From Porticoccus sp002341315 (GTDB lineage: Bacteria; Pseudomonadota; Gammaproteobacteria; Pseudomonadales; Porticoccaceae), in NCBI RefSeq assembly GCF_047634355.1, contig NZ_JBLIAL010000003.1: a stretch of DNA of 64,000 nucleotides; one strand, 5' to 3'. Both the position numbers and the translations under genes were made by a program. Of the stretch, positions 24,650 to 34,418 are shown one piece after another; positions within the stretch are counted from its first letter, which is position 1, and each line of letters opens with the position of its first letter. The notes beneath the pieces were generated by a model. The model made no database searches. It worked only from the letters and a program-made list of their open reading frames with translations, and was not told where the DNA came from.

Positions 24650-25888
24650 CTATGTCAGGCCCATAGCCTGCCGGATCAACTGCTTTTTCAATGGTCCAGC
24701 GCCGTTAAACAGGGCCATGCCGTCATTGCGCAGCAATCGCAACGGCAGCTTGTCAGATTCAAACAAACGTTTGAAACCTTCCATGGCCGCCATCATCGCC
24801 AGATTCTGTGGCTTGCGGCGGCGCTGGTAGCGCGCCAGTGCCAATCGGTCGCCGGGGGGCAATCCCCGCTGCAACGCCCGCTGCGCTTCCTCTGCCAGCA
24901 CAGCCGCATCCTGTAAACCCAGATTGACACCCTGTCCCGCCAGGGGATGAATACTGTGGGCCGCGTCTCCCAGCAGGGCGACACCGGGCACGGTGTAATC
25001 GACCGCATGGCGCTGCCAGAGCGGGATGCAGTAACGGCGATCGGCAGCAACCACTTCGCCCAGGCAATGGTCTGCCGCCTGACCGAGAGCCTGACAAAAC
25101 TCCGTGTCATCGAGCGCCATCAGCGACTCCGCCACCGGGGTTTGTTGAGACCAGACAATGGAGCAATGTCGAGTGTCACCCTCGTCGCCCAACAGTGGTA
25201 GAAACGCCAGTGGCCCGGCAGGCAGAAAACGCTGTCTTGCCGTATGGCCATGGCTCTTTTCTGTGGTTACCGTTGTCACAATCGCATGATGGCCATAATC
25301 CCATTGCCTGAGCTTCAGACCACACAACCTGCGAATACCGGAGTTCGCACCATCGGCTGCAGCCACCAGCCCGGCACTGACGGACCGGCCGTCCGTCAGG
25401 GTCAGAACGGCCATGTCAGAATCACTGCCGGCAATGGTCAGGTCCTCGACCACCGCAGGGCACAACAGCTCCACATTGGGCATGTCCTCCAACCGTTGCA
25501 GCAGCGCCCCGACGATCAGTGCATTCTCCACAATATGGCCCAGATTGGGCTGACGCACATCGGCGCAGTCAAACTCGATATGACCGGTGCCATCGGCTTC
25601 CCAGATTTCCATACGATGGTAGGCGCAGACACGCTGTGCTGTGATCAACGGCCAAACGCCCATTTGATCGAACAATTGTCGGGAGGATTCCGTCAGCGCC
25701 ACGACCCGGGGATCAAAGCTGCTCGAAAGCTCGGGCATCGTAAAGGGACGGGCTTCCAGAACCCCGATGCGCAGTGATTGTCCCCAACTGGACCCGGCGA
25801 TAAGCACGGCCAGACTGGCACCGACCATGCCGGCACCCACGACGACAATATCAAACGACTTTTCGGTCACCTGCTCTTTTTCAGCCAC
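24650..25888 (-). CDS. ubiI: UbiI-type FAD-dependent hydroxylase (ubiquinone synthesis)
   Basis: The 412-residue flavoprotein monooxygenase has VVVGAGMVGASLAVLI (FAD-binding GxGxxG, about residues 16-31), the DG motif in VAAADGANSGIRRLCG and GDAAHSIHPLAGQGVNLGLQD near the C-terminus. These are typical of UbiH/UbiF/UbiI enzymes that hydroxylate the ubiquinone ring. Position behind pepP-ubiH matches ubiI (visC) of E. coli. The start is a GTG at 25888 overlapping the ubiH stop by 8 bases; a GTG six codons in is an alternative. Assignment to UbiI rather than UbiF rests on gene order. Confidence 0.85.
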   Translation of the reverse strand: MAEKEQVTEKSFDIVVVGAGMVGASLAVLIAGSSWGQSLRIGVLEARPFTMPELSSSFDPRVVALTESSRQLFDQMGVWPLITAQRVCAYHRMEIWEADGTGHIEFDCADVRQPNLGHIVENALIVGALLQRLEDMPNVELLCPAVVEDLTIAGSDSDMAVLTLTDGRSVSAGLVAAADGANSGIRRLCGLKLRQWDYGHHAIVTTVTTEKSHGHTARQRFLPAGPLAFLPLLGDEGDTRHCSIVWSQQTPVAESLMALDDTEFCQALGQAADHCLGEVVAADRRYCIPLWQRHAVDYTVPGVALLGDAAHSIHPLAGQGVNLGLQDAAVLAEEAQRALQRGLPPGDRLALARYQRRRKPQNLAMMAAMEGFKRLFESDKLPLRLLRNDGMALFNGAGPLKKQLIRQAMGLT

Positions 25889-27176
25889 CGGAGGTATTTC
25901 CCAACGTATTGCCTAACATAGCCCCCAACATGGGCGTTCCCCGTGTCTCCATCCCCATACCGAGCCGGGTAAATTGATGGCGCAGCAGCGGCACCGTATC
26001 CAGTGCCAGCAAACCGGTGTTGCGCAACAACGCCATCGGGATGGAATGCATGCCGAATACCCGGGGAAGTAAATCGCTCAGCAAAATGGTCTGCTGCTGA
26101 TCCAGTTGCTGTCGCTGAAGGTACTGTTGCAGCACGCTTAACTCCCCCGGAGTCTGGTGATTTTCCGCCGCCTCACCCAGCGTTTCCGCCAGTACAGCCA
26201 CATCGCGCAGGGCGAGGTTGAATCCCTGCCCCGCCACCGGATGCAAAGAATGCGCAGCATTGCCGACCACAACCAGATGCCTGCGCACCTGCTCTTCACT
26301 GGTGATCAGACTCAGGGGATACACCTGCCGACTTCCCACCCGGACAAAGGGGCCCAGCCGATAGCCAAATCGCTGCTGTAACCGGGCGAGAAATTCCACC
26401 TCATCGGCCGCCAGCAATTCAGCCGCCTGCTCCGGCGGCATGGTCCAGACCATTGCACAGCGATGCTCTCCCGCCATTGGCTGCAGTGGCAACATGGCCA
26501 TCGGGCCAAGATCGGTAAAGCGCTCATAGGCGATGCCGCCATGATCCAGCTGCAACCCGATATTGGCGACCACGGCAGCCTGCCCATAATCCTTGCACCG
26601 GGAATCAATCGCCAATCGTTGACGGGTTTGGGATTGTGCACCATCGGCTACCACCAGCAGGTCGGCACTGATCATCTCTACAGCATCCGTGCCATCGGAG
26701 GAAACCTGCAACTGCATACCGCCACTCGACGGGCTGACAGCCGCGACCTGAGCCGGTGCCGTCAACTCGACATCCGGCGCCCGCTGCAGCGCAGCCATCA
26801 ATACGTCGCCCAGCTGGCGGTTCTCGACCACATAACCCAGCGCGGGCAGGTTCTGTTCGGTAGCCGTGAGTCGGGTCCTGCCAAAATGGCCCCGATCAGA
26901 AACGTGTACTTGACGGATCTCAGTGAGACCGGCATGCAGCGATTGCCAGAGCCCCAGCAACTCAAAAATTTCCCGGCTGCTGTGAGAAAGCGCTGTAGAG
27001 CGCCCGTCAAAACTCGGCGGCAGGGTTGCATTGCTATGCAGCGGAAAGGATTCAATGATCCGGATGCGCCAGCCTGCCTTCAGGTGGGACAGCAGCAATG
27101 CCAGACTGACCCCCACCATGCCACCGCCGACAATAGCGATATCCACCGCAGATTCCGAGGCAGCGCGGCCTGTCAT
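25881..27176 (-). CDS. ubiH: 2-octaprenyl-6-methoxyphenyl hydroxylase UbiH
   Basis: This 431-residue FAD monooxygenase has IAIVGGGMVGVSLALLL at the N-terminus, VVADGAQSQTRQ in the middle and GNAAHSLHPVAGQGFNLALRD late. In E. coli UbiH adds the C4 hydroxyl in ubiquinone synthesis. Its ATG overlaps the pepP stop (ATGA) and its stop overlaps the ubiI start, so the three genes are one operon, as in enterobacteria. Confidence 0.9.
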   Translation of the reverse strand: MTGRAASESAVDIAIVGGGMVGVSLALLLSHLKAGWRIRIIESFPLHSNATLPPSFDGRSTALSHSSREIFELLGLWQSLHAGLTEIRQVHVSDRGHFGRTRLTATEQNLPALGYVVENRQLGDVLMAALQRAPDVELTAPAQVAAVSPSSGGMQLQVSSDGTDAVEMISADLLVVADGAQSQTRQRLAIDSRCKDYGQAAVVANIGLQLDHGGIAYERFTDLGPMAMLPLQPMAGEHRCAMVWTMPPEQAAELLAADEVEFLARLQQRFGYRLGPFVRVGSRQVYPLSLITSEEQVRRHLVVVGNAAHSLHPVAGQGFNLALRDVAVLAETLGEAAENHQTPGELSVLQQYLQRQQLDQQQTILLSDLLPRVFGMHSIPMALLRNTGLLALDTVPLLRHQFTRLGMGMETRGTPMLGAMLGNTLGNTSGG

Positions 27177-28486
27177 TTGCCGGCCATCAGGGTTTCAATA
27201 TCACTGGTTGTCTTAGGCACATCGGCGCTCAGTACTACTGCACCCGAACCACTCAACAGGATGTCATCTTCAATGCGTATGCCAATGCCCCGCCAGCGTT
27301 CATCGACCCGGGTATTATCCCTGGCAATATAAATACCGGGTTCTACGGTCAGAACCATCCCGGACTCCAGCAAGCGCCACTCATCGTGCACCTTGTAATC
27401 GCCCACATCGTGGACATCCATACCCAGCCAATGGCCGGCGCGGTGCATATAGAAGTCGCGATAGGCGCCGGTTTCAACCAGTTCATTCCGCTCACCATCG
27501 AGAATACCCAGCTCAACCAGACCGTCAGTGATGACTTTCACCGTGGTCTGGTGGGGTTCATTCCAGTGATTGCCCGGCTTGCATGCTTCGATGGCTTCAA
27601 GCTGGGCCTGCAATACCACGTCATAAATCGCTTTCTGTTCAGCCGAGAAACGGCCGCTCACGGGGAATGTGCGGGTGATGTCAGAGGCATAGTGCTCCAG
27701 CTCACATCCGGCATCAATCAATACGAGGTCACCACTGGTCAGCTTGGCACTGTTTTCCACGTAGTGCAGGATGCAGCCGTTGGCACCTCCACCGACGATA
27801 GAGTTGTAGGCCGGGAAACGGGCACCGGCCATGGCGAATTCGTGTTCGATCTCGGCCTGCAACTGATATTCGTACATGCCCGGACGACAGACCTGCATGG
27901 CGCGGCAATGGGCTCTGGCAGAAATACTCGCCGCTGCCCGCATGATCTTCTGCTCACCGGCACTCTTGAATAACCGCAACTCATGTAAAAAATGATCGAG
28001 ATCGACAAGCTCCCCCGGCGGACTGGCCCCGGCCCTCGAACGGGAACGGATACTGTTGATCCACTCCATAAGGTGGCGATCGAAAGAGGGATCCCTTCCC
28101 ATTGCGTAATAGACTTTTTCCCGGCCCTCGAGCAGACCCGGCAGAATGTCGTCAATATCGTCGATGGGGAACGCGTCGTCTGCACCGTATTCGCTGCATG
28201 CTCCCTCCGGACCAGCCCGGTAGCCATCCCATATTTCACGCTCGGGATTGCGCTCCCGACAAAACAGTAGGAACTGGCCCTGTTCGCGACCGGGAATGAG
28301 CACCAGCACAGCCTCGGGCTCCGAAAAACCGGTCAGATAATAAAAATCGCTATCCTGGCGATAGGGGTAATGCGTATCCCGATTACGAATGCGCTCGGCA
28401 GCGCCGGTGATGACGGCAATACTGTTATCTGTCATCAGCTCCATAAGCGTCCGGCGGCGGCGGGCAAATTCCTGCTTGCTGATCAT
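27173..28486 (-). CDS. pepP: Xaa-Pro aminopeptidase
   Basis: This 437-residue pita-bread metallopeptidase removes an N-terminal residue next to proline. The dimetal ligands are visible: Asp pairs in VLIDAGCELEHYASDITRTF, His in HWLGMDVHDVGDY, Glu in VEPGIYI and Glu in GIRIEDDIL. The N-terminal domain starts MISKQEFARRRRTLMELM. First gene of pepP-ubiH-ubiI, with ygfB just upstream, matching the E. coli order. Confidence 0.95.
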   Translation of the reverse strand: MISKQEFARRRRTLMELMTDNSIAVITGAAERIRNRDTHYPYRQDSDFYYLTGFSEPEAVLVLIPGREQGQFLLFCRERNPEREIWDGYRAGPEGACSEYGADDAFPIDDIDDILPGLLEGREKVYYAMGRDPSFDRHLMEWINSIRSRSRAGASPPGELVDLDHFLHELRLFKSAGEQKIMRAAASISARAHCRAMQVCRPGMYEYQLQAEIEHEFAMAGARFPAYNSIVGGGANGCILHYVENSAKLTSGDLVLIDAGCELEHYASDITRTFPVSGRFSAEQKAIYDVVLQAQLEAIEACKPGNHWNEPHQTTVKVITDGLVELGILDGERNELVETGAYRDFYMHRAGHWLGMDVHDVGDYKVHDEWRLLESGMVLTVEPGIYIARDNTRVDERWRGIGIRIEDDILLSGSGAVVLSADVPKTTSDIETLMAGK

Positions 28487-28527
28487 ATGATTACGGTGTC
28501 TCCGGACAAGATCCTGGCGGTAAAAAT

Positions 28528-29079
28528 CTAATGAAGTGTTGGGGATAGGGGGTCGTCGACTTTCTTGTTCAACTCCGCATAAACCAATAGTACGGCCACC
28601 CTGACGTATTCGACCAGTTCAGTATAACTGACCTCGTCTTCTTCACTTTCTTCATCCAGGGTTCCGATCTGGGAAATGGCGGCCAGATCACCTAGCGCAT
28701 CGGCTATATCCCCGGTCAGCGTCGCGTCTTCGGCAAGTCCGGCGCTACCGAGACCGAACAGGAAACCCTGACACCATTCTCCTAATGACTGCAGGCGCTG
28801 ATTCAGTTCCACTTCGTCACCTGGCAGCAAGGGTTGAAACTCATAGGTGCCACTGCTGATCGATTCAAGTGACAAAAGGTGCAGATCCGGCAATACGTCG
28901 CCGAGATCCTCTACCCGCTCCGTGACCACATCAAGCAACTGGCAAACCATGGTGATTAATTCTTCTCCCCCGGCATGCTGGCCACCACTGATACGACCAC
29001 ACAACAGACCGTGCAACTCGGCAGGGCTACCCGGCAAATTGGCGCGTAAAAACGCATCGGCAATGTCATTAAAGTCCAT
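28528..29079 (-). CDS. ygfB: YgfB/YecA (UPF0149) family protein
   Basis: The 183-residue acidic, helical protein has the UPF0149 pattern: FNDIADAFLRANLPGSPAELHGLLCGR at the start, WCQGFLFGLG in the middle and VRVAVLLVYAEL near the end. The ATG at 29079 has AGGTG 5 bases upstream; a TTG at 29100 is an alternative. Function is not firmly known. It precedes pepP as in E. coli and lies opposite the zapB-like/zapA genes. Confidence 0.88.
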   Translation of the reverse strand: MDFNDIADAFLRANLPGSPAELHGLLCGRISGGQHAGGEELITMVCQLLDVVTERVEDLGDVLPDLHLLSLESISSGTYEFQPLLPGDEVELNQRLQSLGEWCQGFLFGLGSAGLAEDATLTGDIADALGDLAAISQIGTLDEESEEDEVSYTELVEYVRVAVLLVYAELNKKVDDPLSPTLH

Positions 29080-29279
29080 ATACACCTGTATTTCCGGCAA
29101 GCAAATGAAGGGGGAATCCTACCACCCTTCCAAAGACCAAGCATCCCGCCGTATGGCAGAAATAAAAACCCCAGCCCCCATAACAGACTAGACAATATTT
29201 CTCGAAGCACTGTAAGGATTATTGACCGACGTGTTAGGGCGCAATATAGTGGTCTGCAATTATATTCACGGTTGGGTCC

Positions 29280-29486
29280 ATGTCAGAAGATTTACAAACC
29301 CTTGAACAGAAAATTGATCGACTGATCAATATCTGTGCGCGCCTGCAGAAAGAAAACATCTCCCTGCGCGAGCGTGAATCAACCCTTTTAAAGGAACGCA
29401 GCAAGCTCCTGGAAAAAAATGAACTGGCTCGCAACCGGGTTGAGCACATGATTGTCAGACTCAAAAACCTCAATAACGAAGGCTGA
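29280..29486 (+). CDS. Small coiled-coil cell division protein (ZapB-like, TIGR02449 family)
   Basis: The 68 residues are almost entirely one amphipathic coiled coil (LEQKIDRLINICARLQKENISLRE...). Short proteins of this type are regularly encoded directly before zapA in gammaproteobacteria and are classed with ZapB-like cell division factors. zapA starts 5 bases after the stop. Confidence 0.8.
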   Translation: MSEDLQTLEQKIDRLINICARLQKENISLRERESTLLKERSKLLEKNELARNRVEHMIVRLKNLNNEG

Positions 29487-29491
29487 ACCGG

Positions 29492-29803
29492 ATGAACCCG
29501 CAGACTGTCAACATCCGCATTCTCGACAAGGAATATCAGGTCAGTTGTCCACCAGAGGAGCGCGATGCCCTGCTGCTCTCTGCCCGAGCACTGGATGAGC
29601 GTATGCGCTCAATCCGCAACAGTGGTGGCGTTATCGGACTGGAGCGTATTGCCGTGATGGCGGCATTGAACCTCACCTATGACCTGTCCAAACTGGAAGC
29701 CCAAACCGCCAGCCATAGCCTTTCCGCTGAAGCCTTTCAGCGACTGGATCGCAAACTCTCCTCCGCCCTGGAAAGTTTTGAGCCTTCCACCTCCTCCTTT
29801 TAA
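29492..29803 (+). CDS. zapA: Cell division protein ZapA
   Basis: The 103-residue protein has the ZapA pattern: VNIRILDKEYQVSCPPEERDALLLSARALDERMRSIR, then LERIAVMAALNLTYDL and a C-terminal coiled coil. ZapA bundles FtsZ filaments at midcell. It is co-directional with the ZapB-like gene, and 6S RNA follows within about 15 bases, the usual arrangement in the class. Confidence 0.93.
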   Translation: MNPQTVNIRILDKEYQVSCPPEERDALLLSARALDERMRSIRNSGGVIGLERIAVMAALNLTYDLSKLEAQTASHSLSAEAFQRLDRKLSSALESFEPSTSSF

Positions 29804-29814
29804 CGACTCTCTGA

Positions 29815-30000
29815 GCTATACTGTCGGAACGCCCTGGGGTGCTTGCCAGTCGACAAGTCCTTGAGCCGATAATCTGTAACCTGGAGGGTAACAGTCTGTA
29901 CGGTGTGCAAGTCCGCGTGACGGAAAGCCTAAAGTATTGCGTTACCCACCACCTTGAACTTTACGGTTCAAGGCCACATTGACAGCGGCACTTCCGGGGA
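29815..30000 (+). ncRNA. ssrS: 6S RNA
   Basis: The position between zapA and the 5-formyl-THF cyclo-ligase gene is the classical place of ssrS. Sequence hallmarks agree: CCTTGAGCCGATA in the 5' arm, GGAAAGCCTAAA in the 3' arm, and a short hairpin CCTTGAACTTTACGGTTCAAGG near the 3' end. The RNA mimics an open promoter and binds sigma-70 RNA polymerase in stationary phase. The exact ends are estimates (about 185 nt). Confidence 0.88.
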
Positions 30001-30034
30001 TCCTACAATCGACACCGAATAAGATCGAGCAGCG

Positions 30035-30607
30035 ATGGACAACAAAGCCATTCGTAAAGAGATGCGTCAAAAACGCCAGTCGCTGTCCGCACCACAGCAA
30101 GCCGATGCCAGTCACGGACTTGCCAGGCAATTATGTCGGCTACCGGTCTTTCTGTTCGGCAAGAACATCGCTTTCTATCTGGCCAATGACGGCGAAATAG
30201 ACCCGCGTATAGCGATGGGAATCGCCGAAGCGGCCGGCAAAGCCTGCCACCTGCCCGTACTACACCCCCTGAAACAGAATCGCCTGCACTTTGTTCGCCA
30301 CCGCACAGGACAACCGCTGACCGCCAACCGCTTCGGTATAGCCGAGCCCCCCCTGCGCCGCAACCGAATCGTTCCGCTACTTGCCATAGATGTGGTTCTT
30401 TTACCTATGGTCGCCTTTGACCGACAGGGCAACCGGCTGGGCATGGGCGGCGGCTTTTACGACCGCACGCTGAGTCAGAGTTTCAGGCTGACCAAATTCA
30501 TCGGTTTAGCCCACAGCTGTCAGGAAACTGATAGTATTGCTCCGCAACCCTGGGATATCCCATTACAAGCCATCGTTACCGAACGGGATATTATTCAGAT
30601 TCGTTAG
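30035..30607 (+). CDS. ygfA: 5-formyltetrahydrofolate cyclo-ligase
   Basis: The 190-residue ATP-dependent enzyme recycles 5-formyl-THF to 5,10-methenyl-THF. Diagnostic parts are RKEMRQKRQSL at the N-terminus and LPMVAFDRQGNRLGMGGGFYDRTL, the conserved nucleotide-binding loop. It lies directly downstream of 6S RNA, as in E. coli, and may be partly transcribed from the ssrS promoter. Confidence 0.93.
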   Translation: MDNKAIRKEMRQKRQSLSAPQQADASHGLARQLCRLPVFLFGKNIAFYLANDGEIDPRIAMGIAEAAGKACHLPVLHPLKQNRLHFVRHRTGQPLTANRFGIAEPPLRRNRIVPLLAIDVVLLPMVAFDRQGNRLGMGGGFYDRTLSQSFRLTKFIGLAHSCQETDSIAPQPWDIPLQAIVTERDIIQIR

Positions 30608-30635
30608 TCCAGTCAGGTCAAGAAGCCTTTTCGAT

Positions 30636-32060
30636 ATGCGCAAAACCAAAATTATTTGTACCATAGGACCCGTTACCGAGTCCTACGACATGCTGGAACA
30701 GCTGGCCAACGCCGGCATGAACGTGGTGCGACTCAATATGTCACACGGCGACCATGAATCCCACGCCAGGGTTATCAAGGCAGTCCGAACCCTCAACAAA
30801 AAACGCCACCATCCGATTGCCGTCCTGATAGACACGCAGGGTCCTGAAATTCGCACCGGCGACATCCACAATGAGCTCGACCTGAAGCAGGGCGATGAAA
30901 TTTCGGTGGTTGCGCGGGGCGAGGACGACGTGGAGGCGAGCTCCATTCGCATCAATTATGAAAACCTGATCGACGATGTAGAGATCGGCGATAAAATTAC
31001 TGTGGATAACGGCCTGATCAATCTCGAGGTTCTCAGCAAGGAAGATCGCGTGATGCGCTGCCGCGTCGTCGATGGCGGCGTACTGAAAAGCAAGCGCCAT
31101 GTGAATTTGCCGGGCATCAGGGTCAACCTGCCGGCTATTACCGAAAAGGACAAGCGCGATATTGAATTCGCCATCGAACAGGAAGTGGATTTTATTGCAC
31201 TCTCTTTCGTGCGCGACGCTGAAGATATCCACCAACTGCACCAACTGCTGGGGGATAAAGCCGACAAAATCCAGGTAATCTCCAAGATCGAAGACCAGGA
31301 AGGCGTCAAGAACGTCCGGGAAATCATCAAAGTGTCGGACGGTTTGATGGTGGCGCGGGGCGATCTCGGCGTGGAGATTGCTATTGAAAAACTGCCCCGG
31401 GTACAACGGCGCATTATTCGTCTCTGCGCCCAGGAAGGTAAACGCGTCATCGTTGCCACCCACATGCTGGAATCCATGATTGAAAACCCCATGCCCACCC
31501 GCGCCGAAGTCACGGATGTGGCCAATGCCGTCTATGAAGAAGCCGACGCCATCATGTTGTCCGGCGAAACCACCATCGGCAAATACCCGGTCAAATGTGT
31601 GGAGATCCTCGATCGCATCGCACGCTCCATTGAACTCAGTCGGGGCCTTCGTTTTACCGATAACCTGATTCTCAAAAATGACAAGGAAGAGATCGCCGCC
31701 GCCGCTGTGAAGCTGGCTGAATCAATCAAAGCCAAGGCCATTATTGTGCCCACCCGCCGGGGACGCATGGCAGGTTATGTCACCAACTGCCATCCCCAGG
31801 CACCGATTATCTGCGCCTTTACCAACGACAGTCGCACTCGCCGTCAGCTGGTTCTGAACCGCAACGTCCTGAGTTTTCGCATCAACTTCAGTGAAGACCC
31901 GGAAAAAACCCTCGCCACAGCGGCCAACATCCTCATTGAACGGGCCGAGTTTACCCCGGAGGACCGACTGGTGGTTATTTCCGACGCCCTCGCCGGATCC
32001 GGAATTGATGCCATACAGATCCGGAAACTGGGAGATCTGTTGAAAGTGCCTATCGAGTAG
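30636..32060 (+). CDS. pyk: Pyruvate kinase
   Basis: The 474-residue enzyme makes pyruvate and ATP from phosphoenolpyruvate. Visible are MRKTKIICTIGP, MNVVRLNMSHGDHESH, the catalytic MVARGDLGVEI and the effector/metal region TAAATHMLESMIENPMPTR-like segment (VIVATHMLESM). The ATG at 30636 matches the universal start; the upstream in-frame extension overlaps ygfA and is not expected. It starts 28 bases after ygfA. Confidence 0.95.
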   Translation: MRKTKIICTIGPVTESYDMLEQLANAGMNVVRLNMSHGDHESHARVIKAVRTLNKKRHHPIAVLIDTQGPEIRTGDIHNELDLKQGDEISVVARGEDDVEASSIRINYENLIDDVEIGDKITVDNGLINLEVLSKEDRVMRCRVVDGGVLKSKRHVNLPGIRVNLPAITEKDKRDIEFAIEQEVDFIALSFVRDAEDIHQLHQLLGDKADKIQVISKIEDQEGVKNVREIIKVSDGLMVARGDLGVEIAIEKLPRVQRRIIRLCAQEGKRVIVATHMLESMIENPMPTRAEVTDVANAVYEEADAIMLSGETTIGKYPVKCVEILDRIARSIELSRGLRFTDNLILKNDKEEIAAAAVKLAESIKAKAIIVPTRRGRMAGYVTNCHPQAPIICAFTNDSRTRRQLVLNRNVLSFRINFSEDPEKTLATAANILIERAEFTPEDRLVVISDALAGSGIDAIQIRKLGDLLKVPIE

Positions 32061-32074
32061 CACCAGGCAAGACG

Positions 32075-33466
32075 ATGCTTAAGGTCGGCCGAATACTGGC
32101 AACGCTTCTCATCAGCGGGCTCCTCGCTACTGATGTCGTATTCGGCGACACCGTCAAACCAGCCAATGTGATTCTGTTTATCGGCGACGGCATGGATAAA
32201 CACCAAATCACCATGGCACGCAATTACCTGCTCGGGCCGGAAGAAGGTCTCCTGGCGATGGAACAATTGCCAGTCCGCAGCTCTGCCCGGGTACAGACCC
32301 TGCTGGAAAACCGACCAGACCGGTTCACCTTTATCGCCGATAGCGCCAACTCCGCATCGACGCTGGCCACCGGCCAACTCACCAGTGCCGGCCGCATTGC
32401 CACCAGCGCCGGAACGGACTTCGACCAGCCCACTATCCTGCAGGCCGCTCGCGAATCCGGATTCCTTACAGGACTGGTCACCACCGCCAGCCTGACCGAT
32501 GCCACCCCCGCCGCTTTTGTTGCCCATACAGCACACCGCAACTGTCAGGGACCGGAGGATATGAATCGCGCCATCAGCTACGCGCCACCCTCTCAGCAGT
32601 GCGCCATCGACTCGAAACAGCAGGGCGGCCCCGGCTCCATCGCAGAACAACTCATTGATGCCCGCGTTGATGTCTTACTCGGTGGTGGAAAAAAATACTT
32701 TGCCCAGAAAAATCATGTGGGCGTGCAACTGCTGGACCAGGCCAGGTCCCAGGGTTATCAACTGATCGACCATATCGGCCAAGGGGAGGCGTCGGATCAG
32801 CCACGACTGCTCGGTCTGTTTTCACCGGGACACCTGCCGGTGGAATGGATCGGCAGCGGCAACCGCAGGGCCGAGGCTGTCGAACTCGCGTCCGGAAAAC
32901 CCGTGTTCGCCGCGCCTTTTGACTGCCTGAAAAACCCCCGACACAACGGCACACCGACGCTGGCCAAAATGACCCGAAAGGCACTTGCCCGGTTATCCAG
33001 AAATCCCTCGCGAGGTTTTTTTCTGATGGTCGAGGGAGCATCCATCGACAAGCAGGCCCATCGGCGCAACCCCTGTGGTCAGATTGGTGAATTGAGCGCG
33101 CTGGACAGTGCAGTGGCGGTCGGGCGCGAATTTGCCAAACAGCATCCCGGCACCCTGATCATCGTCACGGCAGATCATGGTCAGGCCGGCCAGATTTTAC
33201 CTCTGCCAGACAACTATAGGGCCTTGACCGAATCGCTGAAAAGCCCCCAATACCCCCCGGGGTATTACGCTGTACTGAAAACCCGACACGGTGAACTGAT
33301 GGCTGTCGGCTACGCCAGCAACGCTCCACCCCACGGGGGATGGGAACAGCACACCGGGGTCGATGTGCCCATGTTTCTCGAAGGGATTGACGGGCGGGAA
33401 GTTCCAGCGTCGATGAGTCAGCGGGATATTTTCCGGTTAATGCGAGCGCATTTGCAGCTACCCTGA
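32075..33466 (+). CDS. Periplasmic alkaline phosphatase
   Basis: The 463-residue protein has a signal peptide (about 1-24) and the alkaline phosphatase fold: FIGDGMD with the first metal Asp, the nucleophile Ser in DSANSASTLATG, the GGGKKYF block, EGASIDKQAHRRN and TADHGQAG with late metal ligands. It releases phosphate from monoesters outside the cytoplasm. It lies 14 bases behind pyruvate kinase, an unusual partner; read-through from pyk is possible. I see no clear Pho box in the short gap. Confidence 0.88.
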   Translation: MLKVGRILATLLISGLLATDVVFGDTVKPANVILFIGDGMDKHQITMARNYLLGPEEGLLAMEQLPVRSSARVQTLLENRPDRFTFIADSANSASTLATGQLTSAGRIATSAGTDFDQPTILQAARESGFLTGLVTTASLTDATPAAFVAHTAHRNCQGPEDMNRAISYAPPSQQCAIDSKQQGGPGSIAEQLIDARVDVLLGGGKKYFAQKNHVGVQLLDQARSQGYQLIDHIGQGEASDQPRLLGLFSPGHLPVEWIGSGNRRAEAVELASGKPVFAAPFDCLKNPRHNGTPTLAKMTRKALARLSRNPSRGFFLMVEGASIDKQAHRRNPCGQIGELSALDSAVAVGREFAKQHPGTLIIVTADHGQAGQILPLPDNYRALTESLKSPQYPPGYYAVLKTRHGELMAVGYASNAPPHGGWEQHTGVDVPMFLEGIDGREVPASMSQRDIFRLMRAHLQLP

Positions 33467-33487
33467 GCGGCTGCGCCGATAATCCTG

Positions 33488-34390
33488 CTAACCCAGCAGG
33501 ATGCCAATGCCCAGCAGCACCGGGGTCGACAGTACCAACAACACATTCTTGCCCAGGGCGGGCACCATGGCGGGAATATCATCGCTACTAACCAGCAGAT
33601 CACGGGTAATCATCAGCCCCAGTGGCAGGGTGGCCAATGCCAGCAATGCCGGCCACGGCAACAGGCCAAGCACCACGCCGATCACCACAGATCCGTATGC
33701 GCCCAACAGCAACAACCGGTAGATACGAACACTGGCCACCACCCCCAGCAACACCGGAAAATGACGTCGACCCACTGCCCGATCTGCATCGATATCCGGG
33801 AGCTGATTGAGCAATAACAGGGCATTGACCAGAAAGAACACCACCCAGCCAACCGATTGCCCTGCGGTGAAAAAATCCCCCGTCAAAACATAGACGGTCC
33901 CGTTAACCATCAGCAGCCCGAAACCCACACCGGGGGACACCAGGCACGCCATCGGCATTCGGTTTATCCGTCGGGTGTAGGCAACGATAATCAATCCACC
34001 CAGCAAGCCGAGGGAGAGAATTCCCGGCCCCACCCGCCACGCAAGGTAGAAGCCGATCAGCACCATGAGCAGAAAAGCGCCGATAAAAAGCCACAGCGCA
34101 GTGCCCAGCAGGGCAGGTCTGTCAGGCAGCGTCCCGCTACCACCACTGAACGGCGTTCGACGAGTGATATTATCGAGGCCGCTTTTAAAATCCTGGTATT
34201 CGTTGAGCGCGTTGACCGCCACATGGGCCGCCAGCGCGCCCACAACAATCAAAAACAGCAGATCCAGTGGCAAGTCGCCGGTTAGCTGAAAACTGACTGC
34301 GGCAGCAGGAAACAAAACCGCCGGCGTCAACAGCAGGAAGGGGCCTCTGGCAATTGCCAACATGGCCTGGAATCGCCGGGTTATCAGCAC
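33488..34390 (-). CDS. UbiA-family prenyltransferase
   Basis: This 300-residue protein with about eight transmembrane helices has two Asp-rich prenyl-diphosphate motifs: NALNEYQDFKSGLD (about residues 61-74) and NQLPDIDADRAVGRRH in the second half. The layout resembles MenA/UbiA-like enzymes that join an isoprenoid to an aromatic ring. The start is a GTG at 34390 with GGGGAGG just upstream. The aromatic acceptor is unknown, and no menaquinone genes are nearby. Confidence 0.85.
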   Translation of the reverse strand: MLITRRFQAMLAIARGPFLLLTPAVLFPAAAVSFQLTGDLPLDLLFLIVVGALAAHVAVNALNEYQDFKSGLDNITRRTPFSGGSGTLPDRPALLGTALWLFIGAFLLMVLIGFYLAWRVGPGILSLGLLGGLIIVAYTRRINRMPMACLVSPGVGFGLLMVNGTVYVLTGDFFTAGQSVGWVVFFLVNALLLLNQLPDIDADRAVGRRHFPVLLGVVASVRIYRLLLLGAYGSVVIGVVLGLLPWPALLALATLPLGLMITRDLLVSSDDIPAMVPALGKNVLLVLSTPVLLGIGILLG

Positions 34391-34418
34391 GAGAGGACCT
34401 CCCCGTTTTCCCCAGACA

